The notes under the pieces were generated by a model that was not told the DNA's origin, ran no database searches, and saw nothing but the letters and a program-made list of their open reading frames with translations. 26,575 nucleotides of DNA from Hofstenia miamia (taxonomy: Eukaryota > Xenacoelomorpha > Acoela > Hofsteniidae): NCBI GenBank assembly GCA_900660155.1, contig CABFPE010000216.1, forward strand, positions 858,793 to 885,367, written 5' to 3'. The translations under genes were made by a program, and so were the position numbers. This document shows, in pieces, positions 1-10,000 of this stretch (within the stretch, counting starts at the first letter, position 1; every line of letters starts with the position of its first letter).

Positions 1-300
1 AAATTATGGTTGAATCAATGCTATTTATAAAATTTCTACAAAAGTACCTGCTGATTTTAAATTTCAAATGATTCATCTGCCAATATGGCTGTTCCTACAT
101 AAGCGTTATTTCGCTCAATTTAATTTGTCAAATGTTCCTTGATCGCCTAACAAGTTTTCTTAATTTGAACAATATTAAAGCTTAGTTGCATCTTACAAAA
201 ATAACTAAGATCAATAACTAAATTTTTTCAATCAATTAATGTTAATCATTCGACGTTGTTCTTCATTAGCAGCTTAGTTGCTTTTGGATGATGCTACAAT
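1..300 (+). repeat. R1 repeat, copy 1 (subfamily X), cut by window start
   Basis: This stretch ends in GGATGATGCTACAAT, the junction shared by the R1 copies in this window. The reverse complement of 5281-5580 matches it along its whole length at roughly 85 percent by eye. Shared landmarks are AAATTATGGTTGAATC at the outer side, GCCAATATGGCTGTTC in the middle and ATTCGACGTT near the end. It also aligns loosely to copies 2 to 4, which form another subfamily. The copy probably continues to the left of the window, because the inverted partner extends at least 380 bp further. No coding sequence is seen in it. I do not recognise the family. Confidence 0.8.
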
Positions 301-634
301 AAGAATTCTAAGTAAAATTCTTTATCAATGCTTACAATAGTTTTAATTGTATTTATAGTAATTTGAAGAGAAGTACCTGTTGATTTAAATTTAAACGTCT
401 GCCAAGATGGCAGCTAAAAATAATGTAAGCAACAATTTGTTGAAAACGTTTTATTGACAGATACAATTATCTCTTTTTTGACACATGTTATTTTCTTGGT
501 TGCAATATACAAAATCAAACTGAAATAATCACACTTGATTTAATCATAATATTTTTAATCACTTCTTTTTGATCTTAGTTTTTCTGCAACGTTTTGCAGC
601 TTATTTCTGTTTTATTTTTGGATGATGCTACATT
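301..634 (+). repeat. R1 repeat, copy 2 (subfamily Y), in tandem behind copy 1
   Basis: It starts directly after the end of copy 1, with AATTCTAAGTAAAATTC, which corresponds to the interior of copies 3 and 4. It then follows them through GAAGTACCTG, GCCAAGATGGCAGC and TTTTTTGACACAT to the common end GATGATGCTACATT. It is therefore truncated on its left side but has an intact right end. That right end abuts a fragment of LTR sequence, which suggests that R1 inserted into the LTR. The tandem arrangement with copy 1 could come from insertion of one R1 end into another or from a rearrangement. Confidence 0.78.
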
Positions 635-782
635 AACCATCTTGGAATTACTTTTTTCTACAATGAAATTGGCAAATTATCAATCTTCATTTGTTTTGTT
701 AGTGAGTGGGTTGCTCTCAGTGATGGTAATCTTCTGCAACCTTCATACTGCTTGAGCTGCTAGATGCACCCCACTATTCTAC
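635..782 (+). mobile_element. Remnant of a 5' LTR
   Basis: The stretch from about 690 to 782 matches the last part of the LTR at 3409-4362. The matching signposts are TTTGTTAGTGAGTGGGTTGC, ATGGTAATCTTCTGCAA, GAGCTGCTAGATGCACC and the end ATTCTACA. Only the last 100 to 140 bp of the LTR remain. The rest was lost where R1 copy 2 abuts it at 634. The sequence after 782 does not start with a TGG-type primer binding site, so a small deletion may also have removed that site. Confidence 0.62.
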
Positions 783-981
783 ACTATGTAGTAACTAAGC
801 TGAATAGATGAATCAAACTGAAAATCAACCTCCCACCAGAAGACGTGTGTGACAATGACACAACCTGAGAGACAAAGCAAGGAAATGAGAAGCATCCCAG
901 TGCCAAGCAGATGAAGGCACCTCACAGAGAGGAGGAGGGACGCTGAACAGGACTCTGATATCAGACTGTGCCACTACTAGA

Positions 982-1116
982 GGAGACAACAACCTCCTTG
1001 GGACCATGATTCCCACTACTACTTGGGGAGACAACACTCTCCTTGGGAGCAGACCTTAGATGACTATGCAGGGAGATAACACTCTCTGTGGGAACCTGAG
1101 GAGTCATGTAAGTCTA
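982..1116 (+). repeat. Three 45-bp tandem repeats with hairpin cores
   Basis: The cores GGAGACAACAACCTCC (982), GGAGACAACACTCTCC (1027) and GGAGATAACACTCTCT (1072) are spaced exactly 45 bp apart. Each can fold into a short stem (GGAG/CTCC, GGAGA/TCTCC, GAGA/TCTC) around an ACAACA-like loop. The stem bases differ between units but pairing is kept. Because 45 is 15 codons, all three also read in one frame as G-D-N-(N/T)-L-(L/C)-G, interrupted by a TAG before the third unit. They lie in the leader of the LTR element, upstream of its long decayed ORF. They may be a packaging or dimerisation signal, or the relic of a 15-residue protein repeat. Confidence 0.75.
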
Positions 1117-3280
1117 GAGTGCCTTCTGCTAATGATAGTGCTACCAATACCCAACCATCCCATAGTGACTTGAAAACCGCTTCTAGCCCTGGTCCTTTGT
1201 CACACAATTCCACTAGCATGCACTCAAAGAAGACAGAAGAAAGACAAAGAAAAACTTCTAAGGTTGGAGATGAGATACTTCACTTGTACTTTATAGCTAC
1301 CCCCAAAGCCATTAGTTTTGTCTGTGATAACTTGTCCAAGGAGATGAAGGATAAATTGAGATGGACCTATAACACTAAGTTGTTAACCTGTTCAGTAGAT
1401 GTTATCCCATTTGTTATTGATGCTGAGCACAGGCTCAAGGTCAACACAATTATTTGTTATGACTCAAAGATGCATAGCAGACTAAAGAAACCCTATTGGA
1501 GGAGCACTGTACACACTGTGTTTGACAAAGATTTCAACCTCCCCCACTTGTGCCAGCTCCTCAACAGTAAGAAATCAATACAAAAGTTTGAGTGCATTAA
1601 TATTGACTTTGAGAACCTTCTTATCATTTATTTTTTCTGAGTAGGCAAGGTAAACCACCCAAAGATCATGGAAAAAAATTGAGATCATGTACCAGCTTGC
1701 TAAGGTTGAGAATATTTGCCTTGTTATGTTTTTAAAAGAAGAGTATCCGGATGAGATACCTGAACAAGTAGAGAGTCTCCACTTTCAGATGGAAAATTTT
1801 ACAATCTTATACAGCAACTACTATTGGCCTGTTAGCATGTACCACGCCAATATCATTTCAATTACTAAGCTATTCTACACCAACCTCTTGCTCTGTAAGA
1901 AGATTCCCATGCACTGCCTTGCCATCAACACAAGACTCATTATCAATGCCACTATTCATTCTCAAACCCTCAAGTCTATAAACATCAACCTGCCTGGCCT
2001 AGCCTCAGTTACAGATCTCATTGTCAGTTTTGCTTTTCCCAGAGCACCACCACTCTTGCTGAAATAGATGAAATCTGGACTAACCTTAAGGTGGACCAAA
2101 GCCCCAAAAACATGTGGCTAACAATTAAAATCTGCAGTCTGAATTCACAATACCCTCACTCAGTGGAGAGACTCCTCATTGAACTGTGCATATTGTATAT
2201 TTCTCAGGACTGGCAAAACTTTGCTGAAAAGTTGTTTTCAGAAAAATTCACCCCACCTATTCAGTCATGTGGAGCCATTTGGATTCTATCAATCTTCCTT
2301 ACCAGTGATCCACTACTTTGACTACCTCTTGATCAGAATGCCTGAAGGCAACTAGCCAAACAATGTACACATGACCTAGCAATTTGTCCCACAGCTTGGA
2401 AAGTCAAGAACTGGCTGCTTCACACATGCTCCCTGCCAGTGTCCTCCAGAAAAACAAAGAAAGCCATAAAGTGCTTTGAGAAGTTTTATTCATGGCTCAT
2501 CAGCACAAGCAGTCCACTAGGGCACCTTCTGCCACAAATTATTGTGAACTGTTTTGGCATTGCATTCTCTGATCTTAATATTTTTTCAGACATCTCATTT
2601 GTTGAGAGCCTGGATCCACACAGCAGTTTTTAGAACTGGTCAACCACTATAATGTGCACACAAAAACTGAGATTCTCTTCAAGCTTGAGAAAATGAATTA
2701 CCCTGAAAGTGGCTACAGCAAGATTACTGAAACAAGGAGGCATACTACAAATGATGGTGAGATTATTCCACTTACTGTAATTGAGCAGACAATGCACTCT
2801 CCAGAGCAGTTCTACCAAGAAGAAGAGCTGCTATCCTCTTCAGACATTGAAGTGTCACCCAGCACTAAGGCCCTCATTGAGACTGTCAATCTACAGAAAC
2901 CCTCTAACACCACAACCTCTCCTATACCAATGTCTGCTTACTCCATTACTGAGGATGAGCACATCCTTGCTATGGAACACCTGTTCACTCTATATGGAAC
3001 TCAGATGGGATAATTATGAGAGGTGTTCACACACTTCTACCCCAATACCCAGATCAGCACAGAAGATGCTCATAATTCTGACACCAACATGCTCATGACA
3101 CTTATGATTGCTTTGAAAGGCCTTGGGTTGTACAAATGTTTTTATGATTCTTTTACAAGAAGACTCAACAAATTGAAAAGAAATTGCCCTATTAGCTCCC
3201 ACATGTCTGAAATTGAGTTTTTCTGTCTCTGCAATGAAGCTGTCACTCAGATAGAAACCTTGATGCAGATAACTAGGTGA
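1080..3280 (+). pseudogene. Long decayed ORF inside LTR element, function unrecognised
   Basis: Coding-like segments follow one another on the plus strand: 1080-1640 (frame 3), 1687-2067 (frame 1), 2091-2633 (frame 3, with stops at 2319 and 2343) and 2640-3280 (frame 2, with two stops near 3011). Together they would encode roughly 700 residues. The first part is rich in Ser, Thr, Lys and Glu. The middle has residues like WLTIKICSLN and NWLLHTCSLP. The last part has an acidic stretch (EEELLSSSDIEVSPS) and the helix-like segment FTRRLNKLKRNC. There is no true ATG near 1119; the open frame starts with GTG there. I see no zinc knuckle, RT, protease or transmembrane pattern, so it looks neither like gag-pol nor like a normal env. 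It fills the space up to the polypurine tract. It is clearly broken now. Confidence 0.5.
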
Positions 3281-3397
3281 CCTAGATATGCTGAAGTCTT
3301 GTCCTGGGATGATGTTCTGGCAGCTGAAATGGTGGAGGAAACACAGAAGCTATTGTCAGGTCCCACTGTCCAACTCCTACCACAAACTTAACTGTGC

Positions 3398-3408
3398 AAT
3401 GGGGGGCA
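3398..3408 (+). other. Polypurine tract before the 3' LTR
   Basis: AATGGGGGGCA lies directly before the LTR start TGTAGTGTTACTC. A purine run in this place is the usual primer for plus-strand DNA synthesis in LTR retrotransposons. It fixes the orientation of the element as plus and supports the LTR boundary at 3409. Confidence 0.7.
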
Positions 3409-4362
3409 TGTAGTGTTACTCATGTCCCCTATTTTGATTAATTTGTTTGCTTGGCACTCTAATTTAGTGTTACATCATAGTGACATAGTGATTATTGTGA
3501 TCAATTTATCTATATCAATTTATTCTATTTTTGAGTGCAGTTATTTGATCAATTTATTATTTGTCCCCTCAATTCAATCTGACATGTTATTGCTCATTTA
3601 ATTTTGTGAGGGAACTCATGTGAAGTTTGTAAATATATACCAGGTAATAATTCACAAGATTGTTATAAATACATGAGAAGGCTGTAGCAAACACACAATA
3701 AAATTTATTCTTGCTTCAACATTGTTTGCTTTTTTGAATTTTAATACTTTGCTAACCCCTATTAGGTTTGTTATGGATTTTAACTTAATAAATTTTGCTT
3801 AAGATCTGGCAACAATTTATGAGTTACTCTGCTTTGTCTGGGGCAAAAACTAGCTTCTTAACAGATGGCAGCCCAAATTGTGGTCACTTTAAGTTACAGC
3901 TACATGTACATGTAGGGAATAACAACTCTTATTTTGATCATTTCATTTTTGTACATGCACTTAAACATCACACTTCAAATATATTATGCAATTGGCAAAA
4001 GTGAATGCATGTAACTACATGCCTTTTGTTTAATTTATTACATGAGCTGAGATAATAGAACACTGAGCAAAATTGTTTATTTGAGCTAGAAATTTATACT
4101 TGAAACACACAATTAGCACCTTGGCAAGTAAGGATGGCTTCATGGATATGGCTTTGGGGTGATGCCATGTGAATTGGTCACTGATGGAAGTCTGTTCTCT
4201 ATGGATAGTTTCTGTTTCTTTATTGAATCTGTGAACTACCAATATTCTTTCCTTTGTTAGAATGTGGGTTGCTTTCTACAATGGTAGCCTCTGCAAACTT
4301 TGATTTAACCTTTGAGTTTCTCAGTACTGCTGGAGTAGCCAGAGCTCCCCTGTGATTCTACA
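3409..4362 (+). mobile_element. Complete 3' LTR, 954 bp
   Basis: The LTR runs from TGTAGTGTTACTCATG to GTGATTCTACA, so it has TG...CA ends. Its first 65 bp and its last 460 bp match the reverse complement of 21240-21781. Good anchors are CCCCTATTTTGATTA, TTGGCACTCTAATTTAGTG, ACAATTAGCACCTTGGCAAG and GGAGTAGCCAGAGCTCCCC. Compared with that 542-bp LTR it carries an extra block of about 410 bp, annotated separately. The last 100 to 140 bp also match the 5' LTR remnant at 635-782. The matches to these two copies define it as an LTR rather than a unique sequence. Confidence 0.78.
3476..3885 (+). repeat. Extra 410-bp block in the LTR with TATA and poly(A) signals
   Basis: The block lies between GTGTTACAT and CACTTTAAGTTACAGC and is absent from the related LTR at 21240-21781. 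It contains a TATA-like TTATAAAT at 3663-3670 and AATAAA at 3697-3702, which looks like the promoter and R region of an LTR. It may be an insertion, possibly part of another solo LTR, or it may be the original U3/R region that the other copy lost. I see no clear target-site duplication around it. Confidence 0.5.
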
Positions 4363-5280
4363 ATAAAGCCATACTGTTACAAAATACAAATAAATATTTG
4401 ACAGGTATAATTTAGTCTTCTTCTATTAATTTTACTGTGCTAGAATTAGCAGAAGTTCAAACTATAATATATAGCACAATTGTTGTTTTGTTATATTATA
4501 AATTGGAATAATATCAAATTATTACTATTGAAAATTAAGCAAATGAAGAATCAAGAAAAATGCTTAATGTCTTTATGCCACCCCACCCCCCAACTGTGCT
4601 ATAGATTTTAGTCCACTAGCTCCACTCTGTTCAATTCAAGGAGTAATTGAGCTTGTTTGACAACAGTGATAGCTGTAAGATCATTCCATGAGAAAATATC
4701 AGAATGTTCAATGGGTTGAGTAATATAAAGCTTGAGCTGTGTGGTTACTTTCTCTGTGAAATTGTAAAACTTAGGTTTTTCCATTGTCTTTCATATAGTT
4801 AATGTGTTGCATGTTGTTTAATTTCTGGGTAAATAGATTATAGAACTTAAGGTACAATAACAGATTGTGGTGTAGCATCTGCTACCAAGTGTTTACATAG
4901 GTTAAATGATTCTTCAAATTATTATTCCCTATTCTATGCAGGTAGGGATGTACACATATTAGCTATTTGTTGTATGCATTTCTGTTAATCTTCACTTAAC
5001 TGAAATAACTGAATACTGTTTAGGTACTTTGCCATTATAGCTCTTCTCCATGATTGGTGTGTATGTGGCCTCTGGCTGACTCTGATCTCTGCATCACTTC
5101 ACTCGTATTTCCATTGCTAAATTAAGTAGCTACCAAACTCAACTCAATGAAGTTCTTATGTGTTCTCTATCCTAATTCAGTATAGTTCTCAATGCTAATT
5201 GTAACTGACTTAAACTCAATTTGTATTGTGTATGTAATTCACTTTGCAACCTTGCAATGTCACTAGCTGCTTGATAATTA
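4363..5280. other. Spacer between LTR element and inverted R1 copy
   Basis: This is AT-rich sequence with a C-rich run (CCACCCCACCCCCCAAC) at about 4579-4595 and one small minus-strand ORF, annotated separately. I see no repeat ends, RNA gene or further coding sequence. It may be the original flank into which the LTR element inserted. Confidence 0.5.
4608..4784 (-). CDS. Small ORF of 58 residues, unrecognised
   Basis: It starts with an ATG at 4784, begins MEKPKFYNFTEK and ends with LNRVELVD before a TAA. An in-frame TGA lies three codons upstream of the ATG, so this is a complete small frame and not an open piece of a longer one. The composition looks protein-like: mixed hydrophobic and polar residues, one Trp, and a C-terminal stretch (VVKQAQLLLELNRVEL) that would form an amphipathic helix. 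It could be a genuine micro-ORF, a last exon read from the wrong start, or a TE remnant. I do not recognise it. Confidence 0.35.
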   Translation of the reverse strand: MEKPKFYNFTEKVTTQLKLYITQPIEHSDIFSWNDLTAITVVKQAQLLLELNRVELVD

Positions 5281-5960
5281 CTGTAGCATCATCCAAAAAA
5301 GGCAACTAAAAGCTGAATAACGTCGAATGATTATCAATTGAAATTAATTGTAAAAAATTTAGTTAATGAACTTTAGTTTATTTTTGTAAAATGCAACTAA
5401 GATTTAATATTGGTCAAAATAAGAAACTTGTTAGCCGATCAAGAGGTAATTGACAAATTAAATTGAGCAAACTAACGCTTACGTATGAACAGCCATATTG
5501 GCAGACGAATCATTTGAATTTTAAAATCGGCAGGTACTTTTTGTAGAAATTTTATAAATAGCTTTGATTCAACCATAATTTTGATGAACAATAAATTCTT
5601 CGGAGTTTATTTAATTTTCATTTCTACTTTATCTGGTTTGATTATTTAATTAAATGTGCAGCTAGGCAAGTTGTGTTTAGTAGTGGCTGGAATCCATCAC
5701 GGGATCGATTCTAGGGTCTTTGTGCCAGTCACGAAAGTGCACCTATGTTACGGTTAGGAGTTTTTCGATTCTTGCCTAGTCTGACTACCGATCAACACAT
5801 GTAAGAAATAATCAATGCCTGAAACGACTGGATAGTCGACACTTAGGGATATTTATATATTCTTAAATGTAGGAGACTCGACTATAATTGACTCGATAAA
5901 TGACCTCACATGTAATACTATTAAATGTAGGTATAGGAAACTGCAAGTTTGTTATCTGTA
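5281..5960 (-). repeat. R1 repeat, copy 5, inverted, longest visible copy
   Basis: It begins with CTGTAGCATCATCC, the reverse complement of the common R1 end. It matches copy 1 up to about 5580. Beyond that it matches the outer part of copy 3 (16101-16256): on the minus strand it has GTGCACTTTCGTGACTGGCA, CCACTACTAAACAC and TTAAATAATCAAACC in the same order and spacing. R1 is therefore at least about 650 bp long. The outer boundary is uncertain because the comparison copy runs into the N gap. Confidence 0.75.
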
Positions 5961-7635
5961 TAATTAAGCCGATAGTTTTACAGTAATGGCTATGTTAGTT
6001 ATATTATTACATGCAGTTAGTGTCAATGCCCAGTTGCTTTATTAAATAAAAACAACAAACACTTTACAACTCTGAGCTTAAGTCAGTTACAACTTTACTT
6101 GAGTGCACACACCGAGCTAACGTAGGGCATACATAATTAATCCCAGTTGAGCTGAGATGGTGATGTGGACTCAACCATCGTTCCAGAAGAGGAGGAGCTG
6201 TGTTGTGGAGATCGGCTTCGGGCAGGAGCCCATGGAACAACCAAAGAGGAAACATCATACTGCCCAGTCACCTAAACAGTGATGGTTATTACCTGAGTAC
6301 TTAATTAACGTAACTAGTTAATAAGAAAGAGAAATTTGATGGATCAACAAATGGGTAACACCTCACCCGCAGTTTACTAAGCATCCCTTAACAGTGATTA
6401 AACACGGCGTAACAAGCTAGGTGGAGGATGTTACAGTATGTGATTAAACAAAATGTTTAATGTAGCAAAAATTGCTATGCTATAATGTAGTTTGAAGTGG
6501 AAAATTAAAAATTTTGCAATTAAACATGAAATATTATAATATAGCTGGGTTATGAAAACAAAATATCATCATACCCTGCTATTAGTGTATAGATGCATTT
6601 GAAACCAAATTGCTTTGGCTTCAATATTTGACCTTTCACCAATGTATGCTGTTCTTTCTTGATGGCTATATGACAATAAACATGTCTTTTAACATGAAAC
6701 CAATATTTAATTGAATTAGAATATGCCTTCATCATTGAACAAACATGTTTGACACATTAACTAGAACAAAGAACAAAGAAACTTTGTAAACATCACTGTT
6801 ATTTTCAAAAATTAATTATATTTTACTAATTATTTATTATTCCCTGTCTATAGATATGAATTCTGCTATTCAAATTAGTCATAATTCCATGCTGAAACCA
6901 TTTTCTATGTGTACAAATGCCTGTAAATAATATATTATTCGCACATAATAAATATGGGCGCATGGTATTTAAAAGATATATTGATAAGAATTTTGAGAAA
7001 ATTACAAACTAGCAATTTATATGTTAATATGTTGAAAAACATTGCCTATAAAAAATCACTTAACCATGGGTAAACTCTACCATGATTTGAAAATTTATGC
7101 ACATTCAGCTAATAATACCATGCAAACATCAAGTGTTAGATCAAGTATTGTGTAAAAATATGATTTATGTAATAAGTGTTACAAGCTAGTACAAACATGA
7201 TGAAAGCAAAATTTGAGGGTCTAATGCATACCAATATTTGCATGCAAAGATGTATTTGAAATCTAAGCAGTTTAAAGACACAATGTCACCATTCATTGAT
7301 TGCAAATAGAAAACCTATTTGAAGAAGCAGTGTGGAATCAAAGAACCATTTTCACATCTGTGCATAAACATGGAAAGATATTGACTAAGCCTTCATTATA
7401 TTCCACCAGAATAATCATGATTTTAGTCCACCTCTAACATGATACAAAAGAAATAGCTTTTCTAAAATGAACTTCATTGATAATGCAAAAATGTAAAGTC
7501 AAAACACAACTATTTTCAAATTCAATACATATGACTCATTAAATAGAAACAAAGAACTTTAAAAATGCAATATTATTTTGATAATTATTTACTAAATATT
7601 TTTCCCAAATTTCTTCTAGTTTTTACATAAATCTT
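5961..7635. other. AT-rich non-coding stretch
   Basis: I see no convincing gene here. The minus-strand open frames at 6064-6258 and 6550-6735 have no recognisable pattern. There is a weak direct similarity between 6750-6840 and 7530-7615 (CAAAGAAC...TATTTT...AATTATTTA...CCC). This suggests old relatives of the foldback element that follows. Confidence 0.4.
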
Positions 7636-9697
7636 TGCTCAATTTACTAACTTGAGATGTGTTGTTTTATGATTATAAAATCCCCATTGAAACTAGAACT
7701 TGTTGTTTTTTGTGCAAAGTTCTTTAATGAATAAATAAATAGACTATTTCAGCTAATGGTACAATCTACTTAATCCAATATTTAAAATATTTAAACAAAG
7801 TTAGCATGATAATCATTTATTGAAATATAACATGATTTATGCTTTTGAATAAATTACCAGACAATCTCTGTAAAAATTGAACATTGTTTTTGTTTTCTTA
7901 TAAATTATCATCTATTTTAAAAAAGTTAATGAATCTCCATGTGCATTGCTTACAAGAATATTTTTTATATTGGTTCTTAAATTCAGTTGTTTTAAGCCGA
8001 CATTAATAAACCTACCAGATAAATTCTTTTTGTTTTAAAATTTTTTTTTGCTCGAATTTATGCACTTAACATTCATGCAGAGTTCATTTTTTGCAACAAT
8101 TGATGGTGATGATAGCAGTTTGTTAATAATTATTCATTAAATATATAATTCCATGTCTAAAATTTACCATGAACTCTCCATTTTTGCAATGAATGATGGA
8201 CGTTTTAAAACATTTTTAGAGATGTAGAGATTTCAATGCATTATAACACATGGCAGGGTTTTGTGTTCTATCAATCATTCATCCTTAATCCTGAAACTGA
8301 GATAGATGCTATTATTAAACACACAATGCCTTGAATGTTTAAATCAATTACAACAGTGGATAAGATATACTCAAACAATAACATAAAGAGATTGTAATAT
8401 CTAGGAGAATGCTAATAATTTGCTAATACAGTAAAATGTGTTAGAATTTCCATCATTCATTGCAAAAAAGGAGAGCTTATGGTAAATTTTAGACATGGAA
8501 TTATATATTTAATGAATAATTATTGACAAACTGCTATCATCACAATCAATTGTTGCAAAAAATGAACTCTGCATGAATATTAAGTGTATAAATTTGATCA
8601 AAATGATGGTAAAGAAAAAAGAATTTATCTGGTTGGTTTATTAACACCAGCTTAAAACAACTGAATATAAGAAATAATATGAAAAATATTCTTGTGAACA
8701 ATGCACGTGGAGGTTCATTAACTTTCTTCAAATGGGTGATAATTTATGAGGGAAGACGCAAAAATTCCCAAGTAAACAAAAACAATGTTCAATTATTACA
8801 GAGATTCTCTGGTAATTTATTTAAAAGTGTAAATCAGGTTATATTTCAATAAATGATTATCAATGCAAACTTTGTTTAATTGGATTAAGTNCATTTTTAG
8901 AGACGTAGAGATTTCAATGCATTATAACACATGGCAGGGTTTTGTGTTCTATCAATCATTCATCCTTAATCCTGAAACTGAGATAGATGCTATTATTAAA
9001 CACACAATGCCTTGAATGTTTAAATCAATTACAACAGTGGATAAGATATACTCAAACAATAACATAAAGAGATTGTAATATCTAGGAGAATGCTAATAAT
9101 TTGCTAATACAGTAAAATGTGTTAGAATTTCCATCATTCATTGCAAAAAAGGAGAGCTTATGGTAAATTTTAGACATGGAATTATATATTTAATGAATAA
9201 TTATTGACAAACTGCTATCATCACAATCAATTGTTGCAAAAAATGAACTCTGCATGAATATTAAGTGTATAAATTTGATCAAAATGATGGTAAAGAAAAA
9301 AGAATTTATCTGGTTGGTTTATTAACACCAGCTTAAAACAACTGAACATAAGAAATAATATGAAAAATATTCTTGTGAACAATGCACGTGGAGGTTCATT
9401 AACTTTCTTCAAATGGGTGATAATTTTTGAGGGAAGACGCAAAAATTCCCAAGTAAACAAAAACAATGTTCAATTATTACAGAGATTCTCTGGTAATTTA
9501 TTTAAAAGTGTAAATCAGGTTATATTTCAATAAATGATTATCAATGCAAACTTTGTTTAATTGGATTAAGTAGATTGTACCATTAGCTAAAATAGTCTAT
9601 TTATTTATTAGAGAATTTTGTACAGAAAATGACATTTTCTAGTTTCCATGGCGATTTTATAATTGCAAAACAACATGTCTTAAGTTAGTAATTTGCA
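7636..9697. mobile_element. Large foldback (palindromic) element
   Basis: The left arm, about 7636-8201, is the imperfect reverse complement of the right arm, about 9131-9697. Examples are CTCCATTTTTGCAATGAATG on the left against CATTCATTGCAAAAAAGGAG on the right, and AATAAATAAATAGACTATT against AATAGTCTATTTATTTATT. The spacer is about 240 bp once the assembly duplication is removed. The similarity ends near TTTACTAACTTGAG on the left and TTAAGTTAGTAATTT on the right. No transposase is encoded. It may be a foldback or long-arm MITE, or two head-to-head copies of one older element. Short minus-strand open frames in the arm are not convincing genes. Confidence 0.72.
8211..8890 (+). repeat. Segment repeated at 8892-9571 across a single N
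   Basis: Bases 8211-8890 and 8892-9571 are almost identical. I find three differences, for example AGATGTAGAG against AGACGTAGAG and TTTATGAGG against TTTTTGAGG. A single N stands at 8891, exactly where the first copy stops. This is the pattern of two contigs with overlapping ends that were joined without merging, with small allelic differences. The genome probably holds only one copy. Confidence 0.85.
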
Positions 9698-10000
9698 TGG
9701 TATAAAAGAATTTATCGAATTTGTAACTAATCAACTCACTGGGTCAAAGATACTTAAAAGCAAGGCAGTCTGATGATTTCAAATGCGTCTACACAGAAAT
9801 AGCAATGTATGTCACATACTATTTCCATCTTTTGTTTTCACTGGATAGGTATATTATAGTATTTCACAGTTAACTGAGCACGTTTCTTACATTTCCACTT
9901 TAAAATAAATATATGTTATGGGATTTTATACATCTTGTTTTTCATTATTTATATTAAATTATGTTTGTTTCTCAAAATTCTTAGTGATTGTCTTCTAAAT
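9698..10000. other. Non-coding stretch between the foldback and a direct repeat
   Basis: AT-rich sequence without coding signs. At 9963-9985 it contains GTTTGTTTCTCAAAATTC, which recurs almost exactly at 10171-10193, so the first 165-bp direct repeat is bracketed by a short duplication of more than 20 bp. Confidence 0.45.

Larger units (their letters stand above)
640..4362 (+). mobile_element. Broken LTR retrotransposon without gag or pol, carrying an unrecognised ORF
   Basis: The parts in order are a 5' LTR remnant (to 782), a leader with 45-bp repeats, a decayed ORF of about 2.2 kb in several frames, a polypurine tract at 3398-3408 and a full 3' LTR at 3409-4362. I see no gag zinc knuckle, protease, RT, RNase H or integrase motif in the internal 2.6 kb. 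The LTR ends are about 85-90 percent alike by eye to those of the Ty3/gypsy element at 21240-21781. The element may be non-autonomous and mobilised by that family. Alternatively the 2.2 kb could be a third, post-pol ORF left after deletion of gag and pol. Both readings are inference. Confidence 0.6.

Noticed and set aside
825..1037. Minus-strand frame of 70 codons in the LTR element leader
   Set aside because: It is the opposite-strand reading of the 45-bp repeats and has no features of its own.
1080..3280. Env-like third ORF before the 3' LTR
   Set aside because: The position fits, but I see no signal peptide, fusion-like segment or C-terminal membrane anchor, so I did not call it env.
1..5600. 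Whole interval as one transposon with 300-bp terminal inverted repeats
   Set aside because: The GATGATGCTACAAT ends point inward and the similarity of the arms extends outward, so the arms are better explained as two R1 copies.
6064..6258. Minus-strand frame of 64 codons
   Set aside because: No recognisable motif and no support from neighbours; the short plus-strand frame ending PKRKHHTAQSPKQ is equally unsupported.
8546..9466. Two similar minus-strand frames (61 and 79 codons) that look like a gene family
   Set aside because: They are the same sequence written twice by the assembly duplication and lie in an arm of the palindrome.
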